A DNA stretch of 30,091 nt from the NCBI GenBank assembly GCA_039030125.1, contig JBCCEV010000030.1:1-30091 (forward strand), read 5' to 3'. The notes below the pieces were generated by a model that was not told the DNA's origin, did no database searches, and saw only the letters and a list, made by a program, of their open reading frames with translations. This document shows positions 15,304-23,267 of this stretch, piece after piece. A program made the position numbers and the translations under genes. Numbering within the stretch: position 1 is the first letter of the stretch; each line of letters opens with the position of its first letter. Source of the stretch: JBCCEV01 sp039030125 (GTDB lineage Bacteria; Pseudomonadota; Gammaproteobacteria; Ga0077536).

Positions 15304-15896
15304 CGATCAGGCGAGGCGTCCTGGTCTTGCTAGCTTTGTTGCTCGGCGGTTGCACGCAACAGATCGCGATCGAAATGGCGACCGAGCTTCCCGAAGTGGT
15401 GGTCCAAGATTCGGGCGTTGGCCTAGAAGTGCTGTTTCTGCCAAGTTTTGTCGAGCATGTCTACCATGAGCGCTCGCCTGAGCGCGGCGAATGGCGGATT
15501 GCGAGCGGTAACGCGCAACGTAAAACGTTCTCGCAGGTTTTGCGCACGCAATTCTCGCCCTACTCAGAGGTGGATGTTTCGAACAGCCCTATCGCAAGCG
15601 ATCTCCGAATAACGCCTTTAATCGAGCAGATGCAATTCGCAATGCCCAGTGAAACGGGTTTCGAGTACTTTGAAGCTTGGGTAAAGTACCGGGTTGAACT
15701 TAATCCTCGGGACGGGGTAATTATTCCCGATTGGCATGTCACCGCGTATGGCCGAATCGAACCCGGTCGGTTTACCCGTGATCAGGAAGCGCTTGAACAG
15801 GCATTGGCGCTGGCCCTGCGGGATGCCGGCGCCAAACTCGCCACCGAACTCACCGCCTACCAACCTTTGGCACGATGGCTAGCGGCCCGCTCGTAA
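15300..15896 (+). CDS. Lipoprotein of unknown function (~198 aa)
   Basis: ATG 15300 overlaps the upstream stop by 4 bases (ATGA). The signal MTIRRGVLVLLALLLGGC is a textbook lipoprotein leader with Cys18. The mature part is beta-rich with two hydrophobic strands (VGLEVLFLPSFV and YFEAWVKYRVEL) and a C-terminal helix ending ELTAYQPLARWLAARS. The EAW.KY..EL..RDG and 'DWHVTAYGR' strands recall LPS- or outer-membrane-assembly lipoproteins in general form, though no specific family is recognised. It overlaps the following gene by 22 bases, so it is tightly coupled. Confidence 0.72.
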   Translation: MTIRRGVLVLLALLLGGCTQQIAIEMATELPEVVVQDSGVGLEVLFLPSFVEHVYHERSPERGEWRIASGNAQRKTFSQVLRTQFSPYSEVDVSNSPIASDLRITPLIEQMQFAMPSETGFEYFEAWVKYRVELNPRDGVIIPDWHVTAYGRIEPGRFTRDQEALEQALALALRDAGAKLATELTAYQPLARWLAARS

Positions 15897-16561
15897 ATTT
15901 CGCTGCGCCTATTCTGCGGGCCGGTGGATTGGCTGCGGGTTTGGCGATCATGGGCTGCAACAGCAACACCGTGGTTGATGCACATAGCTTCATGCCGGCG
16001 CAAACGCGGGCCGGCGACGCGGTGGTTGTGATTGGTCGCAAGAGTGATCCGCTCAAAGATCCCGATCCGTCCTTCATAGAATGTGTCAACAATTCGCTGC
16101 TTGAACAGCAGACCATGCCAGTGGTGAAAGAGCAGAAATTTGTTGACGCAATGTACCCATGGTTCGAGCCCAGTACGGCGCCTCCGGACGTCGGTAGCTT
16201 GTCAAAGCTACTCGATAATCAGGCGGTTGCGGGCCGAATGTCGGATATGTCCGTGCGTTACCTGGTGTGGATACGCGGCGATACTGAACGCGTCGATGAG
16301 AGTGGTGGGGTGAGTTGCACAGTTGGCCTCGGTGGTGGCGGTTGTTTTGGTTTTAAGAGCTGGGACGACGAGGCTCGCTACGAGGCCTCGATCTGGGATA
16401 TCACCACTGAGCAGCGGGTTAGCCGCATCGATGCGCAGACCAATGGAACCTCTTACTTGCCCGCCATCATCGTGCCGGTGCCGATGCTGGCACGGGTGCG
16501 AGAAACGGCCTGCGCAGCGATGAGCGAGCAGATTGCGAGCCATCTTGTTGGGCCCCCTTAA
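15875..16561 (+). CDS. Putative lipoprotein, last gene of envelope cluster
   Basis: ATG 15875 starts 22 bases inside the preceding gene and gives 228 residues. The N-terminus has GGLAAGLAIMGC with Cys28 as candidate lipid site. The mature region contains FIECVNNSLLEQQTMPVVKEQKFVDAMYPWF, a phrasing I recognise only loosely from unannotated gammaproteobacterial proteins, then a YLVWIRGDTE strand and a Gly-rich, Cys-containing SCTVGLGGGGCFGF (possible disulfide), and an ASIWDITTEQRVSRIDAQTNG block typical of secreted beta proteins. Four cysteines besides the lipid one suggest disulfides in the periplasm. Function unknown. Confidence 0.68.
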   Translation: MASGPLVNFAAPILRAGGLAAGLAIMGCNSNTVVDAHSFMPAQTRAGDAVVVIGRKSDPLKDPDPSFIECVNNSLLEQQTMPVVKEQKFVDAMYPWFEPSTAPPDVGSLSKLLDNQAVAGRMSDMSVRYLVWIRGDTERVDESGGVSCTVGLGGGGCFGFKSWDDEARYEASIWDITTEQRVSRIDAQTNGTSYLPAIIVPVPMLARVRETACAAMSEQIASHLVGPP

Positions 16562-16648
16562 CCAATGCTGCGCCGCAGCGTTGGCTGCTCAAAACCATGC
16601 GATGCATAATGCGGCCTCGATCAAAAGCCCCAACTCTGGAGATAGTTG

Positions 16649-17881
16649 ATGAAGATCTCTTGTTTTCACCTGATGCCCTATCGGGATCTTGAGGACGATT
16701 TCGACAAGAAATATCACTCGGCGTGGTTCGATTTGCCCTATCACGATGTCGCGGACGCCAACAAGATCACCCAGTACTACAACTGGACACTCGACGAGCT
16801 TATCTATGCGGCCGAGAAAGGGTTCGACGGGGTTTGCACCAACGAACATCATCAAAACGCATATGGCTTTATGGTGAACCCTAACATGATGGGTTCGGTT
16901 CTGGCTCGCGCCACCAAGGATTTGAACACCGCCATCATTCAAATGGGCGAGACGGCGGTATTCTTGAATCCACCGGTGCGGGTGGCCGAAGAGTACGCCA
17001 TGCTCGATAGCATCTCTGGTGGTCGCTTAGTGGCGGGATTCCCGGTCGGCTTGGGTGGCGACTTTGCTTACAGCTACGGCTTCGCACCGATGGAGCAGCG
17101 CGAGCGCTACCGTGAAGCGCATGACCTGATCAAGAAAGCTTGGACGTCTAGAGAACGCTTTGCATGGAACGGCAAGTACTACCAGTTACCCTGGGTCAAT
17201 ATTTGGCCGCGACCCAACCAGGAGCCGACGCCACCGATCTGGGTGCCCGGTAACGCGAGCCCAAGCACCTGGGATTTTGTGACCGCCAATAATTACTGCT
17301 ACTGCTATCTGACATACTTTGGCGCTAAAGGCGCACATCACATTGTTGACGGCTACTGGAACAAGGTTGAGGAAGCGGGCCTCGACGATAATCCCTACCG
17401 CATGGGATTCTTGCTGCCGGTCGGTGTTTCCGAATCTGATGAGAGCGCCCAAGAAGAGTACGGGCGTCACATTGAATACTTCTATCACAAGCTACTGCAC
17501 ATGCCCCTGCAGTATCTAATTCCGCCGGGGCACATGACCTACTCAAGCCTCAAGCACATGTTGGTCAACAAGCCGTTTCCGGCGTACGACGAATTTAACA
17601 AGATGAGTTTTCCTGAATTTGAAGAAAACGAATATCTGGTGACCGGCAGCGCCGCTACCGTTGTGGAGAAGATCACCCGTATCGTTAAGCGGCTGCGGGT
17701 CGGCAACTTGATGATCCTGCCTCAGTTCGGATCGATGTCTCACGAGCAGACCAAGACCAACATTGATCGAATTGCAGCCGATGTTCTTCCCCACCTTCGC
17801 GGTATTTGGGACGACGAAGGCTACGTTAATCATTGGTGGCCCGAGAAAGCGCAACGCGCCCGCCACCTGGAAGCGGCTTAG
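16649..17881 (+). CDS. LLM-class flavin-dependent monooxygenase
   Basis: From ATG 16649 (GGAG 7 bases before; an in-frame TTG lies at 16646) the protein is 410 residues, a full TIM-barrel luciferase-like enzyme. Visible signatures are EHHQNAYGFMVNPN (near residue 70-83), SISGGRLVAGFPVGLGGDF near 126-145, and the C-terminal GSAATVVEKITRIVK helix. It uses FMNH2 or FADH2 from a reductase and O2. The paired alpha/beta hydrolase 14 bases downstream makes one transcription unit, closed by a terminator. LLM enzymes that open N-heterocycles (for example RutA in uracil breakdown and pyridine ring-cleaving enzymes) are established precedents, but this one's substrate is unknown. Confidence 0.93.
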   Translation: MKISCFHLMPYRDLEDDFDKKYHSAWFDLPYHDVADANKITQYYNWTLDELIYAAEKGFDGVCTNEHHQNAYGFMVNPNMMGSVLARATKDLNTAIIQMGETAVFLNPPVRVAEEYAMLDSISGGRLVAGFPVGLGGDFAYSYGFAPMEQRERYREAHDLIKKAWTSRERFAWNGKYYQLPWVNIWPRPNQEPTPPIWVPGNASPSTWDFVTANNYCYCYLTYFGAKGAHHIVDGYWNKVEEAGLDDNPYRMGFLLPVGVSESDESAQEEYGRHIEYFYHKLLHMPLQYLIPPGHMTYSSLKHMLVNKPFPAYDEFNKMSFPEFEENEYLVTGSAATVVEKITRIVKRLRVGNLMILPQFGSMSHEQTKTNIDRIAADVLPHLRGIWDDEGYVNHWWPEKAQRARHLEAA

Positions 17882-17895
17882 CCGGGGACATCGTT

Positions 17896-18696
17896 ATGGC
17901 TGACTATCGTACTGAGACGTTCAAAGTCTTAAACGGTCACTTGGACATGGCCGTTAATATTGCTGGCTCTGGCGAGCCGATCGTTTACCTGCATTCTGCC
18001 GGTGGCTTCTATTGGGATGATTTTCTCCAAGGCCTATCGGAAAAATACACCGTTTACGCGCCTCATTTTCCAGGCACGGCGCCTGGCGACCCCGATGCAA
18101 TTTCGAAGCTGGAGCATATTTGGGATGCGGTCATTGCCTATGAAGATCTGCTCGATGCCATAGGTTTAGAGCAGGTCACTTTGATGGGGCATTCCTTTGG
18201 AGGCTTACTCGCCGCCGAAGTCGCCGCGCAATGTCGCGATCGGATCAAAAAACTCGTCCTCATTGCGCCTGCCGGTTTGTATCGCGAAGACACACCCTAC
18301 ACTTGCGCCGATTGGTGCTCACTGGATTTCGACGAAATTATGGAAGTCCTTTTCTATGACAAGGAACATCCTCGTGTAGCGCGCCGCATGGCACGACCAG
18401 AAGGCGAAGCGGGCGACCTCTGGGATCTCGAATTTATCTGGACCCTAGGCTGCACCGGTAAGCTGATCTGGCCGATCCCAGATAAAGGCCTGCGGAAACG
18501 GATCCACCGCGTGACCGCGCCGGTGCTGGTCGTGTGGGGCGAGAACGATAAGCTAATCCCACCGGTCTACGCCGAGGAATTCTCCAACAAATTGCCCAAC
18601 GCCGAAGTTGCATTGTTTCCGAAATGCGGCCACGAGCCGCCTTTGGAAGCCTGCGAGGAGCTTACAGAAAAAGTCGAATCATTCCTCGCAGCCTAA
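17896..18696 (+). CDS. Alpha/beta hydrolase
   Basis: ATG 17896 gives 266 residues; a longer frame into the previous gene (to 17833) has no support. The nucleophile elbow is GHSFGG with Ser100, and a candidate acid and His of the triad are Asp218 (WGENDKLIP) and His246 (KCGHEPP). The HSAGG near 33-37 gives the oxyanion hole. This organisation resembles hydrolases that process ring-opened products, including N-formylmaleamate deformylase NicD and RutD-like proteins. As it is 14 bases after the monooxygenase gene, the two likely act in sequence: oxygenation and ring opening, then C-N or C-C hydrolysis. The specific reaction is inference. Confidence 0.92.
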   Translation: MADYRTETFKVLNGHLDMAVNIAGSGEPIVYLHSAGGFYWDDFLQGLSEKYTVYAPHFPGTAPGDPDAISKLEHIWDAVIAYEDLLDAIGLEQVTLMGHSFGGLLAAEVAAQCRDRIKKLVLIAPAGLYREDTPYTCADWCSLDFDEIMEVLFYDKEHPRVARRMARPEGEAGDLWDLEFIWTLGCTGKLIWPIPDKGLRKRIHRVTAPVLVVWGENDKLIPPVYAEEFSNKLPNAEVALFPKCGHEPPLEACEELTEKVESFLAA

Positions 18697-18718
18697 CAAT
18701 CGTTACGCAACATGACCG

Positions 18719-18745
18719 AAGGGGGCTTTACGCCCCCTTTCTTTT
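18719..18745 (+). terminator. Intrinsic terminator after monooxygenase/hydrolase pair
   Basis: AAGGGGGC (18719-18726) and GCCCCCTT (18732-18739) form an 8-bp stem around a 5-base loop, TTTAC, followed by TCTTTT. It lies 22 bases after the hydrolase stop and 16 bases before the stop of the convergent EamA gene. It best terminates plus-strand transcription. The T-run on the minus side is weak. Confidence 0.85.
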
Positions 18746-18760
18746 GAGCCCGTCGATCAT

Positions 18761-19642
18761 CTAAGCCGTGCCTTTTGAGCGCAGTGTGCGAATGCTGAGT
18801 ATCGCAAGACCGGTGAGGATCAATAACACGCCGGTTATTTCGCTGGCGTTGAGCCGCTCACCAAGGTGATAGGCACTAGAGAGGATGGCGATCACCGGTA
18901 TGACTAAGGTCGTCATGCCCGTCGCGCCAGCAGTTAGGTGCCTTAACAAATACACCCAGATTAACCAGCCAAGACCTGTCGATACGAATGATGTAAAGGT
19001 CAGCGCTATCAAAAATTGATTGGTCCACGTGACCGGTGGCTCTGCCCGCAGTGCGGAGATCCCAAACAAACCCATGGCACCAATCGCCATCTGCCAGCCC
19101 GCAATCTGGAGCAGATCAATAGCGCCACGTTGATGCATCCAACGGATCATGACCGCACCGGCCGCCCAAAACCAAGCGCCGGCGACCGCGATAAGGCTAC
19201 TCTTAACCGCACCCTGTAACGCCCAAGGCTGCACAATTGTTACCAACCCGAGTCCGGCGAAGGCTAATGCAATCCACTGCGCGGTCCGCATGCGCTCATT
19301 AAGGAGCAGGCCGGCCAGTAGCAGCGTCCAAAACGGCATGGTGTAGAACAGGATGGACGTGCGCGCAGCGGAGCCTTCGACCAGCGCCCATTGCGAACAG
19401 CCAACCAAACCGGCGGTATTGATCAGACCAAGGAGCGCGAGTTCTGGAAACCGGTTTGGTAACAAACGCCGCCCAGTTAAGGGTAAGGCAAGCAGGAGCG
19501 CGGAGGACCCGAGCAAACTGCGCAGAGCGGCAAAGAAAAACGGGCCGGAATCGTAGGAGCCGAGTTTCAGAAAAACCCAGCTATAGCCCCAGATCAGCGA
19601 AAGCACCACGAAAGAAAAGGCAAGCGTTGCACGCCCTGGCAT
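18761..19642 (-). CDS. EamA/DMT-superfamily transporter
   Basis: From ATG 19642 the protein is 293 residues; the frame back to 19810 overlaps the divergent dioxygenase gene and is not expected. It has about ten hydrophobic helices in two homologous halves: FSFVVLSLIWGYSWVFLKLG opens, a conserved SQWALVEGSAARTSILFY-like segment closes the first half, and GLGWLIWVYLLRHL with LVIPVIAILSSAYHLGE closes the second. EamA proteins export amino acids or other small metabolites in the inner membrane. No specific substrate can be read. It is divergent from the NicX-like gene and may move a pathway metabolite. No clear ribosome binding site was found. Confidence 0.9.
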   Translation of the reverse strand: MPGRATLAFSFVVLSLIWGYSWVFLKLGSYDSGPFFFAALRSLLGSSALLLALPLTGRRLLPNRFPELALLGLINTAGLVGCSQWALVEGSAARTSILFYTMPFWTLLLAGLLLNERMRTAQWIALAFAGLGLVTIVQPWALQGAVKSSLIAVAGAWFWAAGAVMIRWMHQRGAIDLLQIAGWQMAIGAMGLFGISALRAEPPVTWTNQFLIALTFTSFVSTGLGWLIWVYLLRHLTAGATGMTTLVIPVIAILSSAYHLGERLNASEITGVLLILTGLAILSIRTLRSKGTA

Positions 19643-19674
19643 GAGAAATACTGAGGTTGGCCTGGAGACAAAGA

Positions 19675-19702
19675 TTGTAAGCGCTGATGGCGCGGTTACA
19701 CT
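19675..19702 (+). promoter_or_regulatory. Candidate promoter of NicX-like operon
   Basis: TTGTAA (19675-19680), 16 bases, then TACACT (19697-19702) match -35 and -10 boxes at 4/6 each. A short inverted repeat, GTACC at 19710-19714 with GGTAC at 19721-19725, lies at the predicted transcript start, where a regulator could bind. The ribosome binding site GGGGAG precedes ATG 19746. Confidence 0.35.
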
Positions 19703-19745
19703 AATCGAGGTACCGGCCCGGGTACTGACTGCGGGGAGATAGAGA

Positions 19746-20801
19746 ATGAGTGCGTCGCAAGCGGAAATGATCGAGACGTTTGCCGAGGTGTTGGCACTTT
19801 GCGGCGTCAATGAAACACAGAAAGTCGCCGTGCTAACCGAAGGTAATATTGCGCAGGATTATTCCGAAGCCTTTCTAGCCGCTGCTGAGCGCTGTCGCGG
19901 CGAGGCCGTGCGCGTGAACGTGGCCGCCACCTCCAATGCTGGAGCCGAAGCTCGAATTGCCGACCTCGGTAGCAATGCGCTTGGCGACGATGCCAGTGCG
20001 ATGGCGACACTGAAAGAGGCTGATATGGTCGTCGATCTCATGTTGCTGCTGTTCTCTAAGGAACAGATCGAGATCCAACAGGCCGGTGCCCGCATGCTTA
20101 TGGTTGTCGAACCCTTTGAGATCCTCAAACGCTTAATGCCGACCACGCGGATGCGCGAACGGGTTGAGCTTGCCGAGGCGCGGATTGCGGCTGCCAAGAT
20201 CTTAAGGTTCACCAACGACGCCGGAACGGATGTGAGCTACGAACTTAAGCAGTTCAGCGGTCCGCCACCGCAGTGCATTCTCACCGAATATGGTTACACG
20301 GATACGCCCGGGCGCTGGGATCACTGGCCGAGCGGGTTTCTGGCTTCAACCGGTACCCCCACCGGCGTGGACGGCACCGTTGTCATGGACGTTGATGACA
20401 TCGTTCTTCCTTGGAAGGAAAAGCTGACTTCACCCATAACATTCGAAATTAAGGACGGTTATGTTAAGGGTATCTCGGGCGGTGACGATGCCCGGCGCCT
20501 TAATGACTACATGGCCGATTTTGAGGATCCGCGGGCCTACGCGGTTTCGCATATTGGCTGGGGTCTCAATGAAAACGCGCGTTGGGAAGTTGATATCCCC
20601 GGTATCGCCATGGACGCCCGTGCCTACTACGGTAATGTATTGTTCTCTACGGGCCCGGATACTGAATTTGGTGGATCCAACGACACGCCTTGTCACCTTG
20701 ATTTGCCCATGAGGAATTGTTCGTTGTGGCTCGATGACGAACTGATCGTGAAACAGGGGCGGGTGATTCCCGCAGACATGCAACCGCAACAACAATCCTA
20801 A
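19746..20801 (+). CDS. nicX-like: NicX-like 2,5-dihydroxypyridine 5,6-dioxygenase
   Basis: A 351-residue protein that strongly resembles NicX of the Pseudomonas nicotinate pathway, an Fe(II) enzyme that opens 2,5-dihydroxypyridine to N-formylmaleamate. The shared blocks are DETQ/NETQ-VAVL near 23-30, TEYGYTDTPGRWDHWPSGFL (180-199), SHIGWGL (268-274), MDARAYYGNVLFSTGPDTE (289-307) and TPCHLDLPMRNC (314-325). The NicX iron ligands His265, His318 and Asp320 correspond to His269, His317 and Asp319 here. The family is unrelated to ordinary extradiol enzymes and is often labelled an M29 leucyl aminopeptidase, which I consider a wrong name here. Sequence identity to NicX was judged by eye. The Mo subunit gene starts 11 bases later. 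Confidence 0.88.
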   Translation: MSASQAEMIETFAEVLALCGVNETQKVAVLTEGNIAQDYSEAFLAAAERCRGEAVRVNVAATSNAGAEARIADLGSNALGDDASAMATLKEADMVVDLMLLLFSKEQIEIQQAGARMLMVVEPFEILKRLMPTTRMRERVELAEARIAAAKILRFTNDAGTDVSYELKQFSGPPPQCILTEYGYTDTPGRWDHWPSGFLASTGTPTGVDGTVVMDVDDIVLPWKEKLTSPITFEIKDGYVKGISGGDDARRLNDYMADFEDPRAYAVSHIGWGLNENARWEVDIPGIAMDARAYYGNVLFSTGPDTEFGGSNDTPCHLDLPMRNCSLWLDDELIVKQGRVIPADMQPQQQS

Positions 20802-20812
20802 GAGGCCAACCG

Positions 20813-23194
20813 ATGATCAACGGCATTGGTAAACCCGTTCGTCGCAAGGAGGACGGACGGTTCCTGCAAGGCCAAGGGCGCTACACAGCCGACGTTAATT
20901 TCGACGACCAACTCCACCTCGCAGTGCTGCGCGCACCGGTCGCCCATGGAAAAATCAATTCAATTGATACCCGGGCCGCCGCCGCTCTGCCAGGTGTTGT
21001 GACGGTCATCACTTGCGACGATCTTGAGAAGGCAGGGTACGGCGAAATGCCATGTGTAACGCCGACTTTTAATGTCGACGGCAGTAAACAACATCTGCCA
21101 CCGCATTGGATTTTGGCCAAGGATAAAATGGCGTACTTCGGCGAACCGGTGGTCGCGGTTGTTGCAGAAACTCGGCTAATCGCTAAAGACGCCGTTGAGC
21201 TTATTGAACTCGACTACCAAGATTTACCCGCCGTGCCTTCGATTTCATTGGCGGCTGAAGAAGGCGCACCGCTGGTCTGGGATGATGTTCCTGGCAACCA
21301 AGCCTGTCACTGGGTTTTCGGAGACAAAGCGGCAATCGATGCAGCTTTCAGCGAGGCTGCTCATGTGGTGTCACTTGACGCCGTGCAGAACCGGCTGACT
21401 CCGAGCGCCATGGAGCCGCGTTCGGTCGTTGCTGACTACGATCCGGGGAAGGATACCTATACGGTTTACCTCTCAAACCAGAATCCGCATATCGAGCGGA
21501 TGATCACCTGTCGGACCACCATGCCTTTTCTGGAGGAGTATCAGCTGCGCGTTATCGCGCCCGATGTTGGTGGTGGCTTTGGTTCGAAATCTCCTCAATA
21601 TTCGGAGAACTACCTGTGCCTGTATGCGGCAAAGCTAACGGGCAAGCCGGTGAAGTGGGTGGGGGAGCGCAGCGAATCGTTTGTCTCCGACACACACGCT
21701 CGAGATCATGTCACGCAAGCTTCGATGGCGGTTGCCGCGGACGGCAAGATCCTTGCGATCAAGAGCGCCCACCTAGCTGATCTTGGCGCCTACTCGGCGA
21801 TCTTTGGACCGTTGGTTCCAACCGTGCTCTACGCCACCATGCTCAGTGGTGTCTATACCGTTCCGGCGGTCTATGCCGAATGTAAATTGATGTACACCAA
21901 CACCGTTCCGACCGATGCCTATCGTGGCGCAGGGCGCCCAGAAGCCGCTTACACCGTTGAGCGCTTGGTCGAACTCGCCGCTGAGGCGGTAGGGATCGAC
22001 GCCATCGAAATGCGCCGGCGAAATTTCATTCCCGCCGACGCATTTCCGTACCCCACGTGTACCGGGCACACCTACGATTCTGGTGATTATCACCAATGCT
22101 TGGATAAAGCGCTGAAGGCCATCGATTACGACGGCTTTGCCGAGCGTCAGCACGCGGCTGCCGCCGAGGGCAACTTCCGGGGAATTGGTATGTGTGTCTA
22201 TACCGAAGTTGCGGGTGTCGGTCCGTCGCAACCAGCGGTAATGATGGGTTCGGAAATCGGCTTCTATGAGGTGACTACGGTGCGCGTTAATCCGGACGGC
22301 AGCGTAACCGTGATCACTGGTGCGCATAGCCACGGGCAAGGGCACGAAACCTCGTTCGCCCAAGTTGTCGCAGACAAGCTTAATGTGCCGCTCGAATCGG
22401 TCACGCTAATCCATGGTGATACGGGCGAGGTTCCGTATGGCACTGGCACCTTCGGTTCGCGCTCGATTAGTTTGGGTGGCGGCGCTTTGGTTTTGAGCCT
22501 CGACAAAGTCATTATTAAATGCAAAAAGATCGCGGCGTTCGCGCTTGAATCGACGCCTGACAAAATCGATTTCATTGATGGGTTTTTTAAGGTCAAAGAT
22601 TCCGACCGCATCATGGCTTTTCAGGAGATTGCCAACCTCGCCTATGTCCCGGGAGCGAAGTTTCCTATCGAGGAACTGGAACCAGGACTTGAGGAAACCA
22701 GTTTCTTCGACCCACCCAATAACACCTTCCCTGGCGGTTGCCACATCTGTGAAATAGAAATCGATGCAGACACCGGCAAGCCGTCGATAGTCAACTACGT
22801 AGCGGCAGATGATTTTGGCGTGGTGATAAATCCGATGATTGTCGATGGCCAAGTCCATGGCGGTTTGGCGCAGGGTATCGGCCAGGCGTTGTTCGAACAC
22901 ACGATCTTTGATCAAGACACCGCGCAAATGTTGACGGGCTCCTTCTTGGACTACTGCATGCCGCGAGCCGACGATCTGCCGAGCTTTACGGTGCAGACGA
23001 TCGAGAACACGACGCCCTCAAACCCACTGGGCGCCAAAGGGTGCGGAGAAGCCGGTGCGATAGCGGCTCCCGCTGCCGTCGTGAACGCGATCTGCAATGC
23101 CCTGAAGCCGCTCGGCGTTAATCATATTCCGATGCCCGCCACGTCCGAGAAAATCTGGCTTGCGATCAACGCGGCGCGTTCACGGATCGGATAA
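20813..23194 (+). CDS. Orphan Mo-hydroxylase large subunit (CoxL form II-like)
   Basis: A 793-residue Mo-cofactor subunit. VGGGFGSK (252-259), AYRGAGRPEA (369-378), SRSISLGGG and the catalytic Glu746 in GAKGCGEAG are all present. AYRGAGR is the loop of form II 'CO dehydrogenase-like' enzymes, many of which are not CO dehydrogenases, and Cys388-type CO chemistry is absent. It follows the NicX-like gene by 11 bases with a good site (AAGAGG), but no FAD or 2Fe-2S subunit gene adjoins it; the only such pair in the window is 11 kb away. It may borrow those subunits, or another electron partner. Hydroxylation of a pyridine ring before NicX action is the favoured inference. Confidence 0.9.
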   Translation: MINGIGKPVRRKEDGRFLQGQGRYTADVNFDDQLHLAVLRAPVAHGKINSIDTRAAAALPGVVTVITCDDLEKAGYGEMPCVTPTFNVDGSKQHLPPHWILAKDKMAYFGEPVVAVVAETRLIAKDAVELIELDYQDLPAVPSISLAAEEGAPLVWDDVPGNQACHWVFGDKAAIDAAFSEAAHVVSLDAVQNRLTPSAMEPRSVVADYDPGKDTYTVYLSNQNPHIERMITCRTTMPFLEEYQLRVIAPDVGGGFGSKSPQYSENYLCLYAAKLTGKPVKWVGERSESFVSDTHARDHVTQASMAVAADGKILAIKSAHLADLGAYSAIFGPLVPTVLYATMLSGVYTVPAVYAECKLMYTNTVPTDAYRGAGRPEAAYTVERLVELAAEAVGIDAIEMRRRNFIPADAFPYPTCTGHTYDSGDYHQCLDKALKAIDYDGFAERQHAAAAEGNFRGIGMCVYTEVAGVGPSQPAVMMGSEIGFYEVTTVRVNPDGSVTVITGAHSHGQGHETSFAQVVADKLNVPLESVTLIHGDTGEVPYGTGTFGSRSISLGGGALVLSLDKVIIKCKKIAAFALESTPDKIDFIDGFFKVKDSDRIMAFQEIANLAYVPGAKFPIEELEPGLEETSFFDPPNNTFPGGCHICEIEIDADTGKPSIVNYVAADDFGVVINPMIVDGQVHGGLAQGIGQALFEHTIFDQDTAQMLTGSFLDYCMPRADDLPSFTVQTIENTTPSNPLGAKGCGEAGAIAAPAAVVNAICNALKPLGVNHIPMPATSEKIWLAINAARSRIG

Positions 23195-23267
23195 GGAGTT
23201 TTGCCCCACCGCTTGTGGCCTTAGTGGGATACTCAACCTTAAGCAAATCAGCCCTGGAGTATTCCCG

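Noticed and set aside
19746..20801. Leucyl aminopeptidase (M29) as name for the NicX-like gene
   Set aside because: The conserved blocks and the His/His/Asp iron ligands match NicX, and a catabolic setting fits; the peptidase label comes from the shared fold only.
20813..23194. True carbon monoxide dehydrogenase
   Set aside because: The active-site loop is AYRGAGR, not the Cys-containing form I loop, and the small subunits are absent.
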